Counted from the stretch's first letter, positions 17,618-27,220 are shown. The stretch is 64,000 nt of DNA from Weissella soli (GCF_001761545.1 NZ_CP017326.1:806001-870000), one strand, 5' to 3'. The notes: generated by a model not told the origin, from the sequence alone. Numbers and translations: made by a program.

Positions 17618-18037
17618 TTAATCACTCAATGAATCAGCCTTAGCTAACAAATCTGCCAGTTCTTGCTTACGCCGATCGTGTGGAATGAACAAGCCTAACA
17701 TATCTTGATTAATGCCCGCCATCACATGGGTGACATGGGCTGCTTCATCGAACTCTACCGTCAATGGTGACTTCAATGATTTATTGGGCGACGCAATGAT
17801 ATCTTGAACTGTCCAGTCATCAATTGACATGCCACGCGGATTTTTGAATATCGTTGTTTCTGGATCCTCGGCTGCGCAAATTTGGCGCATCGTAGGCAAA
17901 TCTACCGGTAATGATTCAGAATCTTTCATCTGGACCACATTGTATGGTAGCTGATTAAGCTCAAAAAACTCTGTTACTGACTTTAATGCACTTAATGCTG
18001 AAGAGCGATGTGAGAAAGAATAAACCGTCACAGGCAT
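17618..18037 (-). CDS. Spx/ArsC-family protein lacking the CxxC redox motif
   Basis: A 139-residue thioredoxin-fold protein of the ArsC/Spx family. Evidence is the VTVYSFSH start, the LPYNVVQ strand after the first helix and the C-terminal GINQDMLGLFIPHDRRKQ, which resembles the Spx tail that touches RNA polymerase alpha. Spx proteins normally carry CxxC near residue 10. Here the equivalent stretch is SFSHRSSALSA with a short insertion, and the only cysteine is C54. It cannot form the usual redox switch, so it may be a constitutive or differently controlled RNA polymerase partner. It is monocistronic with its own promoter. The family assignment is moderately sure. Confidence 0.65.
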   Translation of the reverse strand: MPVTVYSFSHRSSALSALKSVTEFFELNQLPYNVVQMKDSESLPVDLPTMRQICAAEDPETTIFKNPRGMSIDDWTVQDIIASPNKSLKSPLTVEFDEAAHVTHVMAGINQDMLGLFIPHDRRKQELADLLAKADSLSD

Positions 18038-18060
18038 AATATATTCTCCATTCTATCATT

Positions 18061-18097
18061 ATTGGTTATACAACCAATGCAATTGCTAATAATTATA
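18061..18097 (-). promoter_or_regulatory. Promoter and perfect inverted repeat upstream of the Spx-like gene
   Basis: Minus-strand TATAAT at 18092-18097, with TTGTGG 16 bases upstream as a possible -35. Just downstream of the -10 lies ATTGGTT-ATAC-AACCAAT (18061-18078), a perfect seven-base inverted repeat near the expected transcription start. Position and symmetry suit a repressor operator, although a 5' leader hairpin is also possible. Confidence 0.55.
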
Positions 18098-18206
18098 GCA
18101 TAGGCGTGGAAGTCCACAAACCTCTTTATTTGCATTCATAATAGATATGGATAGAATAACATGTGCTTGCGGGTTTAAGGGGCGTCATCTTTACTCATCA
18201 AAGTTT

Positions 18207-19925
18207 TTACTTGAACCAAGCATCGACTTGCTTAGGGTGCTTGCTGATCCAATCCTTAGCTGCTGATTCAACGGATTTACCATTGGATACATCCAGCATC
18301 ACCTTTTCCATATCAGCCTTCGTCCACTTGAAATTCTTCAAAACTTTATAAACCTTAGGCTTATCTTGCTTCAAATCCTTACGCGTAAAGGTATTAATGG
18401 TTTCTGCTTCACCAAAGACATGCTTTGGATCCTTCAAATACTTCAAATCATACTTTTGGAACATCCAGTGTGGCTGCCAACCAGTCACAATGATGTCCTG
18501 GTGGGCCTTGATAGCCTTACCTAAGGCGACGGTCATCGCACCAGATGATGCGGGTGTTAACTGCCAACCTTGGCTCTTCAGACCATATGCGGTTAAGGCC
18601 TTGGTAGCTGCCTTCATTTCACCGGCACCTGGCTCAATACCCGTAATGTTCTTGTTGGCCTCAGTGGTCAGGTCAGCAATTGAGTTGACCTTCATATACT
18701 TTGGCACTACCAAACCAGTGGTGGCACCCTTTAGATTTGGTCCAAGCAAATCAATTTGATCCTTGTACTTGTTGTATTGGGCTGAGTGGGTGGTTGGCAA
18801 CCAGGCTGAAACAGAAGCATCTGCCTGACCGTTGGCCACTGATTGCCACATGATTGAATTATCCAGCGGTGTCAAATTCACTTTATACCCATGTTGTCGC
18901 ATGGCCACCGCCAAGACGTTACTTGAGGCCACTTCAGAATCCCATTGAACGTAAACTAAGTCCAATGTTTTTGCTTTGGCACCACTTGCAACAAAACTAT
19001 TTGCAAAACCAGTACCGATCATCACAACAAAGATTCCCAAGGTAGCCCACTTACGCCATGGTTTTGAACCATTTTGCACTTTATCTTCTGGTGAGACATT
19101 TAATTTCTGGGTAAAACGGTCAATAATAATCGCTAAGACAACCAGCGCTAATCCATTGACGAATCCTTTACCAACATCGGCATTTTGGACGGCGGAAAGC
19201 ACACCACGACCTAGCCCAGGGGCACCGATCATTGAGGCAATCACAACCATTGACAATGCCAACATAATAGTTTGGTTTATACCGGCTAAAATCGTACTCG
19301 TCGCCAATGGCAATTCAAGCTTGAATAATTTCTGTTTTGGCGTTGATCCAAATGAATCAGCCGCTTCAACCAAATCATTTGGCACTTGCCGGATTCCTAA
19401 GTTCGTCATCCGGACAGTTGGTGGCAAGGCGAAAATCACTGACGCGAAGACACCTGGTACGACACCAATGCCGAAGAACGCAACCGCGGGAATCAAGTAC
19501 ACGAACCCAGGCATCGTCTGCATGAAGTCCAAGATTGGTTGCACAACACGTGCCACGTATTCTTTCTTTGACATCCAAATTCCTAGTGGTACCCCGATCA
19601 CAATCGAGATGATACTAGAAACGAGGACCAACGTTAAGGTACTCATCAAATCTGCCCATAGATTTTGATTCCAGATAAAGAGCAACCCAATAAACGTGAA
19701 AAAGACAAAGCCTAATTTTTTACTTGAAAAAATCAATGCTAACGCGGTCAAACCGATAATAAACATCCAAGCGGGAATCGCTGTCAAACCAGCCGTCATT
19801 CCATCCATCAGTTTATTACCGACCGTCTGAATGAAATTAAACATCCCACTCAAATTCGTCGTTAACCAATCAACAATATCTTCCACCCACTGGGCTACCG
19901 GTAGTTTCCCAACTAATTCTCCCAT
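18207..19925 (-). CDS. opuABC: Glycine betaine ABC transporter, fused permease and substrate-binding protein
   Basis: A 572-residue fusion. The N-terminal half (about 1-290) is an OpuAB-type permease with the inner-membrane loop EAADSFGSTPKQKLFKLELP. After one more helix, the C-terminal half (about 325-572) is an OpuAC-type binding domain with Trp-containing ligand sites (SVSAWLPTTHS, VTGWQPHWMF). Such fusions are the normal OpuABC arrangement in lactic acid bacteria. It starts two bases after the ATPase stop codon. It imports betaine or related osmolytes in response to salt. Confidence 0.95.
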   Translation of the reverse strand: MGELVGKLPVAQWVEDIVDWLTTNLSGMFNFIQTVGNKLMDGMTAGLTAIPAWMFIIGLTALALIFSSKKLGFVFFTFIGLLFIWNQNLWADLMSTLTLVLVSSIISIVIGVPLGIWMSKKEYVARVVQPILDFMQTMPGFVYLIPAVAFFGIGVVPGVFASVIFALPPTVRMTNLGIRQVPNDLVEAADSFGSTPKQKLFKLELPLATSTILAGINQTIMLALSMVVIASMIGAPGLGRGVLSAVQNADVGKGFVNGLALVVLAIIIDRFTQKLNVSPEDKVQNGSKPWRKWATLGIFVVMIGTGFANSFVASGAKAKTLDLVYVQWDSEVASSNVLAVAMRQHGYKVNLTPLDNSIMWQSVANGQADASVSAWLPTTHSAQYNKYKDQIDLLGPNLKGATTGLVVPKYMKVNSIADLTTEANKNITGIEPGAGEMKAATKALTAYGLKSQGWQLTPASSGAMTVALGKAIKAHQDIIVTGWQPHWMFQKYDLKYLKDPKHVFGEAETINTFTRKDLKQDKPKVYKVLKNFKWTKADMEKVMLDVSNGKSVESAAKDWISKHPKQVDAWFK

Positions 19926-19927
19926 AA

Positions 19928-21115
19928 TTACTTCTCCTCCGTCTCAGCGCTCTCGGCCAATGCCTCTAGCACACGACCACGAATAATGACTCCTAGTAAG
20001 CGTCCCTGTTCAACCACTGCCAAAGGGGTTGGCGCATCATAAATTAATGGCATAATGTCAGCCACCAACATATCCTTAGGGACCGTTGGCATCTGAGTGG
20101 CAACTTCAGAAAGGGGTAACCCTTCTTTTCGTGCCCGTAGCGCATCCTCACTCGTCACAAACCCACGGAAATTACGACCACGATCAACGGCCACCAAACC
20201 ACTAACTTCTTCAGTACGCATTTTCTTCAACGCCACGTTAGGCCCATCGACCTCGATATTGGTATAAATTGGCGGAATCATGATATTTTCAGCTGTCAAA
20301 ACCTTTGAACGATCGACATCCTCAATAAAGGCACGCACATAATCATTCGCTGGGTGGGTCAGGATTTCTTCACCAGTCCCAACTTGTTGAATCTGACCAT
20401 CTTTCATGATGGCAATCCGATCACCGATACGTAAGGCTTCATTCAAATCATGCGAAATGAAGATAATCGTTTTTTGGAATTTCGTTTGTAGATCCAATAG
20501 TTCATCTTGCATATCACGCCTAATCAAGGGATCCAAGGCTGAAAACGCCTCATCCATTAATAGGATTTCAGGATCATTTGCCAAGGCACGCGCCAAGCCG
20601 ACACGTTGCTGCATACCACCAGATAGTTGACTGGGATACTGATCTTTAAACGCCAAGAGATTCGCGTTTTCCAACGCCTTTTCTGCTTTTTTACGCCGGA
20701 TTTCAGGTTTGACACCCTGAATTTCCAAGCCATATTCTGTATTCTCCAGAATAGTTCGCTGTGGAAAGAGACCGAAACTCTGAAAGACCATGCTCATTTT
20801 CTTGCGACGAACTTCTAGTAAATCTTCTTTATTTAGTTTAGAAACATCTTGATCATCGATCAAAACTGAACCAGAGGTGGGTTCGATTAAACGATTCAAC
20901 AAACGAATCAGAGTTGACTTACCTGAACCAGATAGCCCCATGATCACAAATATTTCACCGGCTTCAATGGACAAGTTAACGTCGTACACACCAACTGTTG
21001 CACCCGTCTTCTTCAAAATATCTGTTTTTGGTACTTGTTCATGAACTAACTGCAAAGCAGCTTTCGTTCGCTTACCAAATATTTTCGTTAAATGCTGTAT
21101 TTCTACTTTAGCCAT
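19928..21115 (-). CDS. opuAA: Glycine betaine ABC transporter, ATP-binding protein
   Basis: A 395-residue ATPase. Walker A is GLSGSGKST, the signature is [15 protein letters not shown], Walker B is [12 protein letters not shown] and the switch histidine is in [11 protein letters not shown]. Tandem CBS domains fill the C-terminal third (about 270-390) and sense ionic strength in OpuA proteins. The ATG at 21115 (MAKVEIQHL) is chosen because GGAGAAGAG precedes it. A longer start at 21148 has no such site. It is the first gene of the opu operon. A BusR-type inverted repeat lies 41 bases upstream. Confidence 0.95.
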   Translation of the reverse strand: MAKVEIQHLTKIFGKRTKAALQLVHEQVPKTDILKKTGATVGVYDVNLSIEAGEIFVIMGLSGSGKSTLIRLLNRLIEPTSGSVLIDDQDVSKLNKEDLLEVRRKKMSMVFQSFGLFPQRTILENTEYGLEIQGVKPEIRRKKAEKALENANLLAFKDQYPSQLSGGMQQRVGLARALANDPEILLMDEAFSALDPLIRRDMQDELLDLQTKFQKTIIFISHDLNEALRIGDRIAIMKDGQIQQVGTGEEILTHPANDYVRAFIEDVDRSKVLTAENIMIPPIYTNIEVDGPNVALKKMRTEEVSGLVAVDRGRNFRGFVTSEDALRARKEGLPLSEVATQMPTVPKDMLVADIMPLIYDAPTPLAVVEQGRLLGVIIRGRVLEALAESAETEEK

Positions 21116-21155
21116 ATTCTCTTCTCCTACTTGTTCGAAATATCTCACTTTCGAT

Positions 21156-21192
21156 AAGTGACAACCCTATTGTAAACATAAAGTTGTCACTT
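21156..21192. promoter_or_regulatory. Candidate BusR operator upstream of opuAA
   Basis: AAGTGACAAC (21156-21165) and GTTGTCACTT (21183-21192) form a perfect ten-base inverted repeat with a 17-base spacer. The bipartite shape with GTGACA half sites suits the tetrameric BusR repressor encoded divergently. It sits directly upstream of the opuAA ribosome binding site. Confidence 0.7.
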
Positions 21193-21279
21193 TTGTCAAT
21201 GTTTTCATGGTATACCATTTCAAACAATTACCTTTTGATTACCTACATTGTGACGTTTATTAATGAATACCAATTTTTA

Positions 21280-21314
21280 AAGTAACAACTTATAATTCTA
21301 TTTTCGTGTCACTT
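21280..21314. promoter_or_regulatory. Second, imperfect BusR-type site near busR
   Basis: AAGTAACA (21280-21287) and TGTCACTT (21307-21314) repeat the half sites of the upstream operator with one mismatch and similar spacing. A further GTGTCA half site is at 21327. The position upstream of busR suggests autoregulation. Confidence 0.45.
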
Positions 21315-21390
21315 AAAACATTGAAAGTGTCAGTTTTTAAGCTCATCTGTGTTATGCTATGGGTAGTAATTTAAATGAGGTGTAGATGTC

Positions 21391-22011
21391 ATGTCGACAA
21401 TTAAGCAACCCCGCTATCGTGTCATTGCATTACGTATCGCGGAAAAAATCAGTACGAATCAGATTAAGGTTGGCGAAAAGATTCATGCGCGTTCAACCTT
21501 GGCTACGACTTTTGGTGTCTCATCAGAGACCGCTCGCCGGGCCTTAAACGTCTTAGTTGACTTAGAGATTGTTGAAATTCGCCATGGGAGCGGCGCCATC
21601 GTGGTTTCCCGGCAAAAAGCCCAGGAATATGTGGCCGCTGAAAATGAGGCCCGCGACTTACAATCACTAGAAAATGGGCTAACCGAACAGATTAAAGAGC
21701 ACCAAGCAGGCTTAAATGCCCTGGCAAAATCAATCAAGAACTATGTTGATCAATCCCAACATTATCAACAGCATAACCCGCTAACCCCATTTGAGTTGAC
21801 GTTAACCGAAAATTCATCACTCTATGGTAAAACGCTGAGTGAACTCAATTTTTGGCATCTCACCGGGACGACTTTAGTCGGTATCGGTCATGAAGATAAA
21901 CTGGTGATCTCCCCGGGACCCTATGCTAAAATTGAGTTGGGTGATACCCTGTATTTCGTTGGTGACGAAAACAGTGTGCAAATTGTCCAAAACTTTTTCT
22001 ATGATAATTAA
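21391..22011 (+). CDS. busR: BusR-type c-di-AMP-responsive repressor of betaine uptake
   Basis: A 206-residue regulator with a GntR-type winged helix-turn-helix (about 5-70; RSTLATTFGVSSETARRAL), a coiled-coil linker (about 75-125) and a C-terminal RCK_C domain (about 130-206; LTENSSLYGKTLSELNFW to DTLYFVGD). This order is the BusR architecture known from Lactococcus and Streptococcus, where c-di-AMP bound to RCK_C tightens repression of the betaine importer. It is divergent from opuAA-opuABC with matching palindromes between. GAGGTG precedes the ATG. Confidence 0.9.
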   Translation: MSTIKQPRYRVIALRIAEKISTNQIKVGEKIHARSTLATTFGVSSETARRALNVLVDLEIVEIRHGSGAIVVSRQKAQEYVAAENEARDLQSLENGLTEQIKEHQAGLNALAKSIKNYVDQSQHYQQHNPLTPFELTLTENSSLYGKTLSELNFWHLTGTTLVGIGHEDKLVISPGPYAKIELGDTLYFVGDENSVQIVQNFFYDN

Positions 22012-22019
22012 CCGCCATC

Positions 22020-22056
22020 AAAAAGAGCAACCTATCCAACGATAGGTTGCTCTTTT
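22020..22056. terminator. Bidirectional terminator between busR and ysxC
   Basis: AAAAAGAGCAACCTATC pairs perfectly with its complement around a four-base loop, followed by T runs on both strands. It lies between convergent genes. Confidence 0.92.
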
Positions 22057-22066
22057 TTTGTTTTGA

Positions 22067-22657
22067 TTAATCGGCCATACGTTCTTCAATCCAAGCCCAG
22101 ACTTCATCTTTACCTGACTTAGTCACCGCTGAGAACATTTGGAACGCTGACGTTTCCCGGTCGAATTCAAGTGCTTTTTTGATCACTGATTCGGCCTTAT
22201 TCCACTTACCGCGGGCGATTTTATCAGCCTTAGTCGCCACTACCAACACCGGAATGTTGTAGTAAGTCAACCAGTTGTACATGGCGATATCCTCTTCGGA
22301 AGGTTCGTGGCGGGCGTCAACTAAAGAAACGACCCCTTTTAGCTGCGGGCGTTCAGTCAGATACGTTTCAATCATCTGACCGAACTCTTCACGCATTTTC
22401 TTTGAAACCTTGGCGTAACCATAACCAGGCACGTCCACGAAAAACACCTGTTCTTCAACTTTATAAAAGTTCAAGGTTTGTGTTTTACCAGGTTGAGAAG
22501 ACGTCCGCGCAAAAGACCGTCGGTTAATCAAGCTGTTTGTTAATGATGACTTACCAACGTTTGAACGACCGACGAAAGCAATTTCAGGGATATCAGTTTG
22601 GGGATATTGACTAGGCTTCACGGCACTGGTCGTTATCTCCACATTATGAACTTCCAT
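22067..22657 (-). CDS. ysxC: Ribosome biogenesis GTPase YsxC/EngB
   Basis: A 196-residue TrmE-Era-EngA-type GTPase needed for late assembly of the large ribosomal subunit. G1 is [10 protein letters not shown]3 is DVPGYG, G4 is VATKADK, and G5 lies near the SAVTKSG stretch. The switch region with [15 protein letters not shown] is characteristic. Length is standard. It starts 12 bases after clpX, the conserved order in Bacilli. Confidence 0.97.
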   Translation of the reverse strand: MEVHNVEITTSAVKPSQYPQTDIPEIAFVGRSNVGKSSLTNSLINRRSFARTSSQPGKTQTLNFYKVEEQVFFVDVPGYGYAKVSKKMREEFGQMIETYLTERPQLKGVVSLVDARHEPSEEDIAMYNWLTYYNIPVLVVATKADKIARGKWNKAESVIKKALEFDRETSAFQMFSAVTKSGKDEVWAWIEERMAD

Positions 22658-22669
22658 AGTATTCTCCTC

Positions 22670-23914
22670 TTACGCCTTAATCAATTTTGGCGCAGTATGA
22701 TCAGTAACGTTTTCGGTAGTGATTACTACTTCGTTGACATCTTTTTGCCCAGGTAAATCAAACATGATATCACGTAACACTTCTTCGATAATTGAACGCA
22801 AACCACGCGCCCCGGTTTCACGCTCAATCGCCAAATGCGCCATCGCCTTCAAGGCATCCGGTTCAAAGGTCAACTTGAAATCATCCAACGCAAACAGGAC
22901 TTGATATTGCTTCACCAAGGCATTCTTTGGTTCCGTCAAAATATGCACCAAGTCGTCCTCTGACAGCTCTTGTAAGGCAGTCAAAATTGGCAAACGACCA
23001 ATGAATTCTGGGATCAGACCAAAACTCATCAAATCCTCGGGCAAGACTTGTTCCATGATGCTCTTATGGGTATTCAAGCCGGCACCTGACTTTGAGTCAG
23101 TCCCAAACCCAATGACTTTAGCGCCGAGCCGTTCCTTGACGATTTGTTCAATACCCGCAAAGGCGCCCCCAACGATGAATAAAATATTCGTCGTATCAAT
23201 TTGAATAAACTCTTGGTTAGGGTGCTTACGACCACCCTGGGGTGGCACATTAGCAATGGTACCCTCTAGCATTTTCAATAAGGCTTGTTGGACACCTTCG
23301 CCGGAAACATCACGCGTAATTGAGACATTTTCAGCTTTTTTAGCAATCTTGTCGATTTCATCGATATAAATGATCCCAACTTCAGCACGGTCAACATCAT
23401 AATCCGCCGCTTGAATCAACTTCAACAAGATGTTTTCAACGTCTTCACCAACATAACCTGCTTCAGTTAAGGTGGTCGCATCCGCAATCGCAAAGGGCAC
23501 ATTTAGCATCTTTGCCAATGATTGGGCGATGTATGTCTTACCTGAACCAGTTGGTCCCACCATGGCGATGTTTGACTTTTGGAGCTCAACACCTGATTCC
23601 ATCGATTCACCAGACAACATCGCATTAACCCGCTTGTAGTGGTTGTATACGGCGACAGCTAAGGTGCGCTTTGCATCTTCTTGACCAACCACGTACGCGT
23701 TCAAATTGTCGACGATTTCGTGGGGGGTCATCAAAGTCAATTGCGCTTCTTCATGGGCAGCGGCGGCATCTTCATTGATGATGTCTTGCGCCAAAGCCAC
23801 ACATTCGTTACAGATATAGACTCCTGGGCCAGCGATTAACTTATCCACTTCTGCGGCTGACTTACCACAGAATGAGCAATAAGCCATATCGTTGCCATCT
23901 TCATTATTAAACAC
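22670..23914 (-). CDS. clpX: ClpX, ATP-dependent unfoldase of ClpXP
   Basis: A 414-residue AAA+ protein that unfolds substrates for ClpP. The N-terminal zinc domain is [11 protein letters not shown] with CNEC. Walker A is GPTGSGKT, Walker B is [11 protein letters not shown], the RKH loop is near GGRKHPNQE, and the sensor region is near ETGARGLRS. The IGFG loop for ClpP docking is seen as [12 protein letters not shown] start at 23914 is preferred to an internal ATG because the encoded MFNNEDGND matches the N-terminus of homologues. It lies between tig and ysxC. Confidence 0.97.
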   Translation of the reverse strand: MFNNEDGNDMAYCSFCGKSAAEVDKLIAGPGVYICNECVALAQDIINEDAAAAHEEAQLTLMTPHEIVDNLNAYVVGQEDAKRTLAVAVYNHYKRVNAMLSGESMESGVELQKSNIAMVGPTGSGKTYIAQSLAKMLNVPFAIADATTLTEAGYVGEDVENILLKLIQAADYDVDRAEVGIIYIDEIDKIAKKAENVSITRDVSGEGVQQALLKMLEGTIANVPPQGGRKHPNQEFIQIDTTNILFIVGGAFAGIEQIVKERLGAKVIGFGTDSKSGAGLNTHKSIMEQVLPEDLMSFGLIPEFIGRLPILTALQELSEDDLVHILTEPKNALVKQYQVLFALDDFKLTFEPDALKAMAHLAIERETGARGLRSIIEEVLRDIMFDLPGQKDVNEVVITTENVTDHTAPKLIKA

Positions 23915-23993
23915 GAATAACTCGCTCCATTTCTATTTTTAATCAAGTACTACCATTGTATCAGATAGCGCAAGTTTTCGCTTTATGCAAAAA

Positions 23994-24025
23994 GGATGAA
24001 CTCATGCCAAGACATGAATTCATCC
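23994..24025 (-). terminator. Terminator of tig
   Basis: GGATGAACTCATG pairs with CATGAATTCATCC around a six-base loop, and the minus strand continues with T5. It lies 18 bases after the trigger factor stop codon. Confidence 0.85.
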
Positions 24026-24042
24026 TCATATTTGCGTTAAAA

Positions 24043-25341
24043 TTAAGCTTCAACAGCGTTATCAACAACGACTTCAACAGCCTTCTTGATAGCGATATCG
24101 TGCTTCAACATGTCAGTTGACAAAGCTGCACGAACATCGGCGTCTGACATACCGTAAGTTGCGGCCAAGTCAGCAATTTCAGCTTCAACGTCAGCGTCTG
24201 ATGGCTCGATGCCTTCAGCCTTAACGATGGCTTCCAATACTAAGTTAGTCTTCACACGGTTAGTAGCACCTTCTTCGTATTGCTTGTGCAAATCAGCTTC
24301 AGTCGTACCAGTGATTTGGAAGTACAATTCTGGTGAAACACCTTGGTTTTGCATGTTTGAGAAAAAGGCGTTCAATTGACGGTGCACATCTTCTTCAATC
24401 ATGCCATTAGGGATAACATCCCCAACAACCTTCGCGTTATCAACAGCTGCAGAAACCGCTGCATCTTCCTTAGCTTCATTAGCTTCAGCTGTCTTAGCTT
24501 CAACCAAACGATCCTTAACCTTGGCCTTCAATTCTTCCAATGAAGCAACTTCTTCATCGACATCCTTGGCGAATTCGTCATCAAGCTCAGGAACTTCCTT
24601 TGTCTTAACTTCGTGGATCGTTACTTCAAACAAAGCATCCTTACCAGCCAAGTCAGCTGCTTGGTAGTCTTCTGGGAAAGTTACGTTTACATTAACGTCT
24701 TCGCCAGCCTTGTGACCAACCAATTGGTCTTCGAAACCAGGAATGAATGAACCTGAACCAAGCTCTAAGCTGTAGTTGTCACCCTTGCCACCGTCGAAGT
24801 GGTCGCCATCAACGGAACCATCAAAGTCGATCACAACAGTGTCACCATTCTTAGCTTCGGCATCTTCAGCTAAAACCAATTCGGCTTGACCTTCACGCAA
24901 GCGTTCGATTTCTGCATCAACATCGGCGTCTGAAACTTCAGCGTCGACCTTATCAACCTTAACACCCTTGTATTCACCCAATTCAACTTCAGGTGCAATT
25001 TCAGTTTCAGCAGTCAAAACCCATGCTGAACCCTTTTCCATTGATTCTGCATCGATCTTTGGTTGTCCAACCGCAACGATACCAGCTTCAGCAACGGCGT
25101 CAGCGTAAACGTCTGGCAAAACAATGTTCAATGCATCTTGGTACAATGATTCCTCACCGTACATCTTCATGAACATTTGCTTTGGCATCTTCCCCTTACG
25201 GAAACCAGGAACTGAGATTTGTCCCTTTACCTTATCAAAAGCTTGTTCAAGTCCCTTTTCGTAGACTTCAACTGGAACTTCGAACTTCAAAGTTCCCTTA
25301 TTTCCTTCACTCTTTGTGAAAATTGCGTTAGTTGCAACCAT
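24043..25341 (-). CDS. tig: Trigger factor
   Basis: A 432-residue ribosome-bound chaperone and peptidyl-prolyl isomerase. The ribosome-docking signature is PGFRKGKMPKQM (about 45-56). The FKBP-type domain spans about 155-245 (GDTVVIDFDG, FIPGFEDQLVGHKAGE), and the C-terminal helical arms include the NRVKTNLVLEAIVKAEG stretch. Length and order are standard. It is followed by clpX with a terminator between them. Confidence 0.97.
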   Translation of the reverse strand: MVATNAIFTKSEGNKGTLKFEVPVEVYEKGLEQAFDKVKGQISVPGFRKGKMPKQMFMKMYGEESLYQDALNIVLPDVYADAVAEAGIVAVGQPKIDAESMEKGSAWVLTAETEIAPEVELGEYKGVKVDKVDAEVSDADVDAEIERLREGQAELVLAEDAEAKNGDTVVIDFDGSVDGDHFDGGKGDNYSLELGSGSFIPGFEDQLVGHKAGEDVNVNVTFPEDYQAADLAGKDALFEVTIHEVKTKEVPELDDEFAKDVDEEVASLEELKAKVKDRLVEAKTAEANEAKEDAAVSAAVDNAKVVGDVIPNGMIEEDVHRQLNAFFSNMQNQGVSPELYFQITGTTEADLHKQYEEGATNRVKTNLVLEAIVKAEGIEPSDADVEAEIADLAATYGMSDADVRAALSTDMLKHDIAIKKAVEVVVDNAVEA

Positions 25342-25457
25342 GACTTTAATTCCTCCGAAACAAGGTCCCTATCGAGAACTTGTATTTCTATCATTACATA
25401 CTAGTATATAATACCGGAAATTCCAGTCGTTGACAACGATTCTGGCTAAAAAAGTTT

Positions 25458-25492
25458 CAAGCGGTGTCACCCTGATTGGCTGACACCGCTTG
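25458..25492 (-). terminator. Terminator of ppcA
   Basis: CAAGCGGTGTCA pairs perfectly with TGACACCGCTTG around an 11-base loop. The minus strand then reads AAACTTTTTT. It lies just beyond the PEP carboxylase stop codon. Confidence 0.85.
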
Positions 25493-25502
25493 ATGAATTT
25501 TA

Positions 25503-27023
25503 TTAACCTAAGAAGTGACGTAGTTGAGCTTCACGATTAATCAACGCTGTGATGGCCACACTAGCACCTTCACGGATTTGTACCAATTGCAAAGCTAACT
25601 GGGCATGCTGTTCTTGTTCGCGCGTTTGTGGCCCAACCTTGAAGCCAAATTCGGCTTGTAATATCTCGATGTCTTCACGCACGGACGTCCAAGCTGAATT
25701 CCCCGTTTCCAAAATAGCCAAAGCATCTAAGTTGACATATTGTGCCAACTCAGTGAAATCAGCCTTAAGGTTTGGGTAGTGGCGTTCAAAGACCGCCCGA
25801 GTCTGCGCATCCATGTCCCGCAAAGCACGGCCAAAACCAATGAACTCTGGTGGCACACCAATTGAGTAGAAAGCCCCGGTAAAGTTAATTGCCCGTGGCA
25901 ATGAAATCCCATCTATCTGACGTGAGTAGCCTAAGACACCAACGTGTTGCCGACGATCACGCCGCTTTGGAAAGGCCTTGAACAGTGGCTGCATATCCAT
26001 CACCAAGTTATCAAGGGTCTCGTGATAATATTCAGCCGAATGACGCGCAATTTCGATCATGATGGCTTTGTCTTCAGCCGTAAACGAAATGGCTGGGACG
26101 TCTTGCAAATGATCTTGCAAATCTTGAATGGCATTGACGACCTCAACTAGAGGGTAATCATAACGGAAGGCTGATTGAACGGTAACCGTCCGCACGCCCC
26201 CGAACTCTTCAAAGAAGCGAGGAATCCGACGTGGTGACAAGCCACCACGGAAGATGGCTGAACCCATTCCCACGATTGGGAAAATTTCAATGCCTTCCTC
26301 TTCAGCAAATTCGTAAAGACGCGCAATGGCCAACTTGTTACCAGAGATAGAACTCATAAAGCCTGATGACAAGGCTGAATCAGACCCAGCTAAGAAAACA
26401 CGCATGTACTTTGGTCGGAAACCAAAGGTCTCTTCATGTAACGCAAGGTACTCCTTTAAGATCTCAGGCGCACCAAGTTGCGTTTCGAAGTCTTCAAACA
26501 AAGGAATCATCTCGATATAAGGTGTATTAGCTTTGCTTGACGTGGTGAAGTTCTCTGACTTAAACTCGGCCAATTTCTTGAAGAGCTTTTGCATCTCGAT
26601 GATTTGATCAGCCCGCTGTGCCATTGGCAGAATAGCTTCAAATAATGGTCGGTTTTCAAAGCCCAGGTCTGAGGCGAAATCCTCAGATGACAAGAAGGCG
26701 GTCATCGCCTGCATCAAATTATAACCACGCTCCTCCCAAATGTTTGGAAAGCGGAACGTAATAAACTTATCACGGCCAAGTTGGTGCGCCTTGAAGTATT
26801 CCAATTGGTCTGAGAATAGACGATCAATTACAGCCGCATCCGCATGCTTACCTTCCCAATCCCACATATATTCATCAACATCTAACGAAGAAAAGTTTTC
26901 ATAAGCTTCCATTGTTTCGTTATATGCAGAAATAAATGGATGATTTGATACATCCCAAAAAGGACCATTTGCATTGTCAGGATGTTGCGTTCCCATCGTC
27001 ACTGGAATTTTGCGGTCAACCAT
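25503..27023 (-). CDS. ppcA: Phosphoenolpyruvate carboxylase, archaeal type
   Basis: A protein of about 506 residues, much shorter than the usual 900-residue bacterial enzyme and matching the archaeal PpcA family, which is also known from Leuconostoc, Oenococcus, Weissella and some clostridia. It carboxylates PEP to oxaloacetate for aspartate and related synthesis. Conserved stretches include MGTQHPDNA near the start, GMGSAIFRGGLSPRR in the active-site region and SAFRYDYP. Two tandem ATGs (27026, 27023) follow AGGAGA. The second has the better spacing. It is monocistronic. Confidence 0.93.
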   Translation of the reverse strand: MVDRKIPVTMGTQHPDNANGPFWDVSNHPFISAYNETMEAYENFSSLDVDEYMWDWEGKHADAAVIDRLFSDQLEYFKAHQLGRDKFITFRFPNIWEERGYNLMQAMTAFLSSEDFASDLGFENRPLFEAILPMAQRADQIIEMQKLFKKLAEFKSENFTTSSKANTPYIEMIPLFEDFETQLGAPEILKEYLALHEETFGFRPKYMRVFLAGSDSALSSGFMSSISGNKLAIARLYEFAEEEGIEIFPIVGMGSAIFRGGLSPRRIPRFFEEFGGVRTVTVQSAFRYDYPLVEVVNAIQDLQDHLQDVPAISFTAEDKAIMIEIARHSAEYYHETLDNLVMDMQPLFKAFPKRRDRRQHVGVLGYSRQIDGISLPRAINFTGAFYSIGVPPEFIGFGRALRDMDAQTRAVFERHYPNLKADFTELAQYVNLDALAILETGNSAWTSVREDIEILQAEFGFKVGPQTREQEQHAQLALQLVQIREGASVAITALINREAQLRHFLG

Positions 27024-27056
27024 CATATTCTCCTTTGATTTTTAGCATAATAAATG

Positions 27057-27086
27057 AACAATAACTCTATTTGCTAAGTTATTGTT
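27057..27086. repeat. Perfect 10-base inverted repeat upstream of ppcA
   Basis: AACAATAACT and AGTTATTGTT separated by ten bases, 34 bases upstream of the ppcA start. It may be an operator or a leader hairpin. No T run follows it. Confidence 0.5.
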
Positions 27087-27153
27087 TCTATTATGCCATA
27101 TTTTCCCAAATATTTGTAGCAAATTCTAATAAATAATTCGTAAACTGCACAAA

Positions 27154-27184
27154 AAAAGGAAACAAACAAAGTTTGTTTCCTTTT
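27154..27184 (-). terminator. Terminator of tuf
   Basis: GGAAACAAAC pairs with GTTTGTTTCC around AAA, extended by flanking A/T runs. It is followed on the minus strand by T7 and lies 36 bases after the tuf stop codon. Confidence 0.88.
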
Positions 27185-27220
27185 CTCAAAGTTTACTAGT
27201 TAGAAACTAATATCTAAATA

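Noticed and set aside
18976-19668. A 230-codon open frame on the plus strand
   Set aside because: It lies antisense to opuABC, has a composition typical of reverse-complement shadows, and shows no motif or ribosome binding site.
18207-19925. Permease and binding protein fusion as a possible sequencing error
   Set aside because: OpuABC fusions are the normal form in lactic acid bacteria, and both halves are complete.
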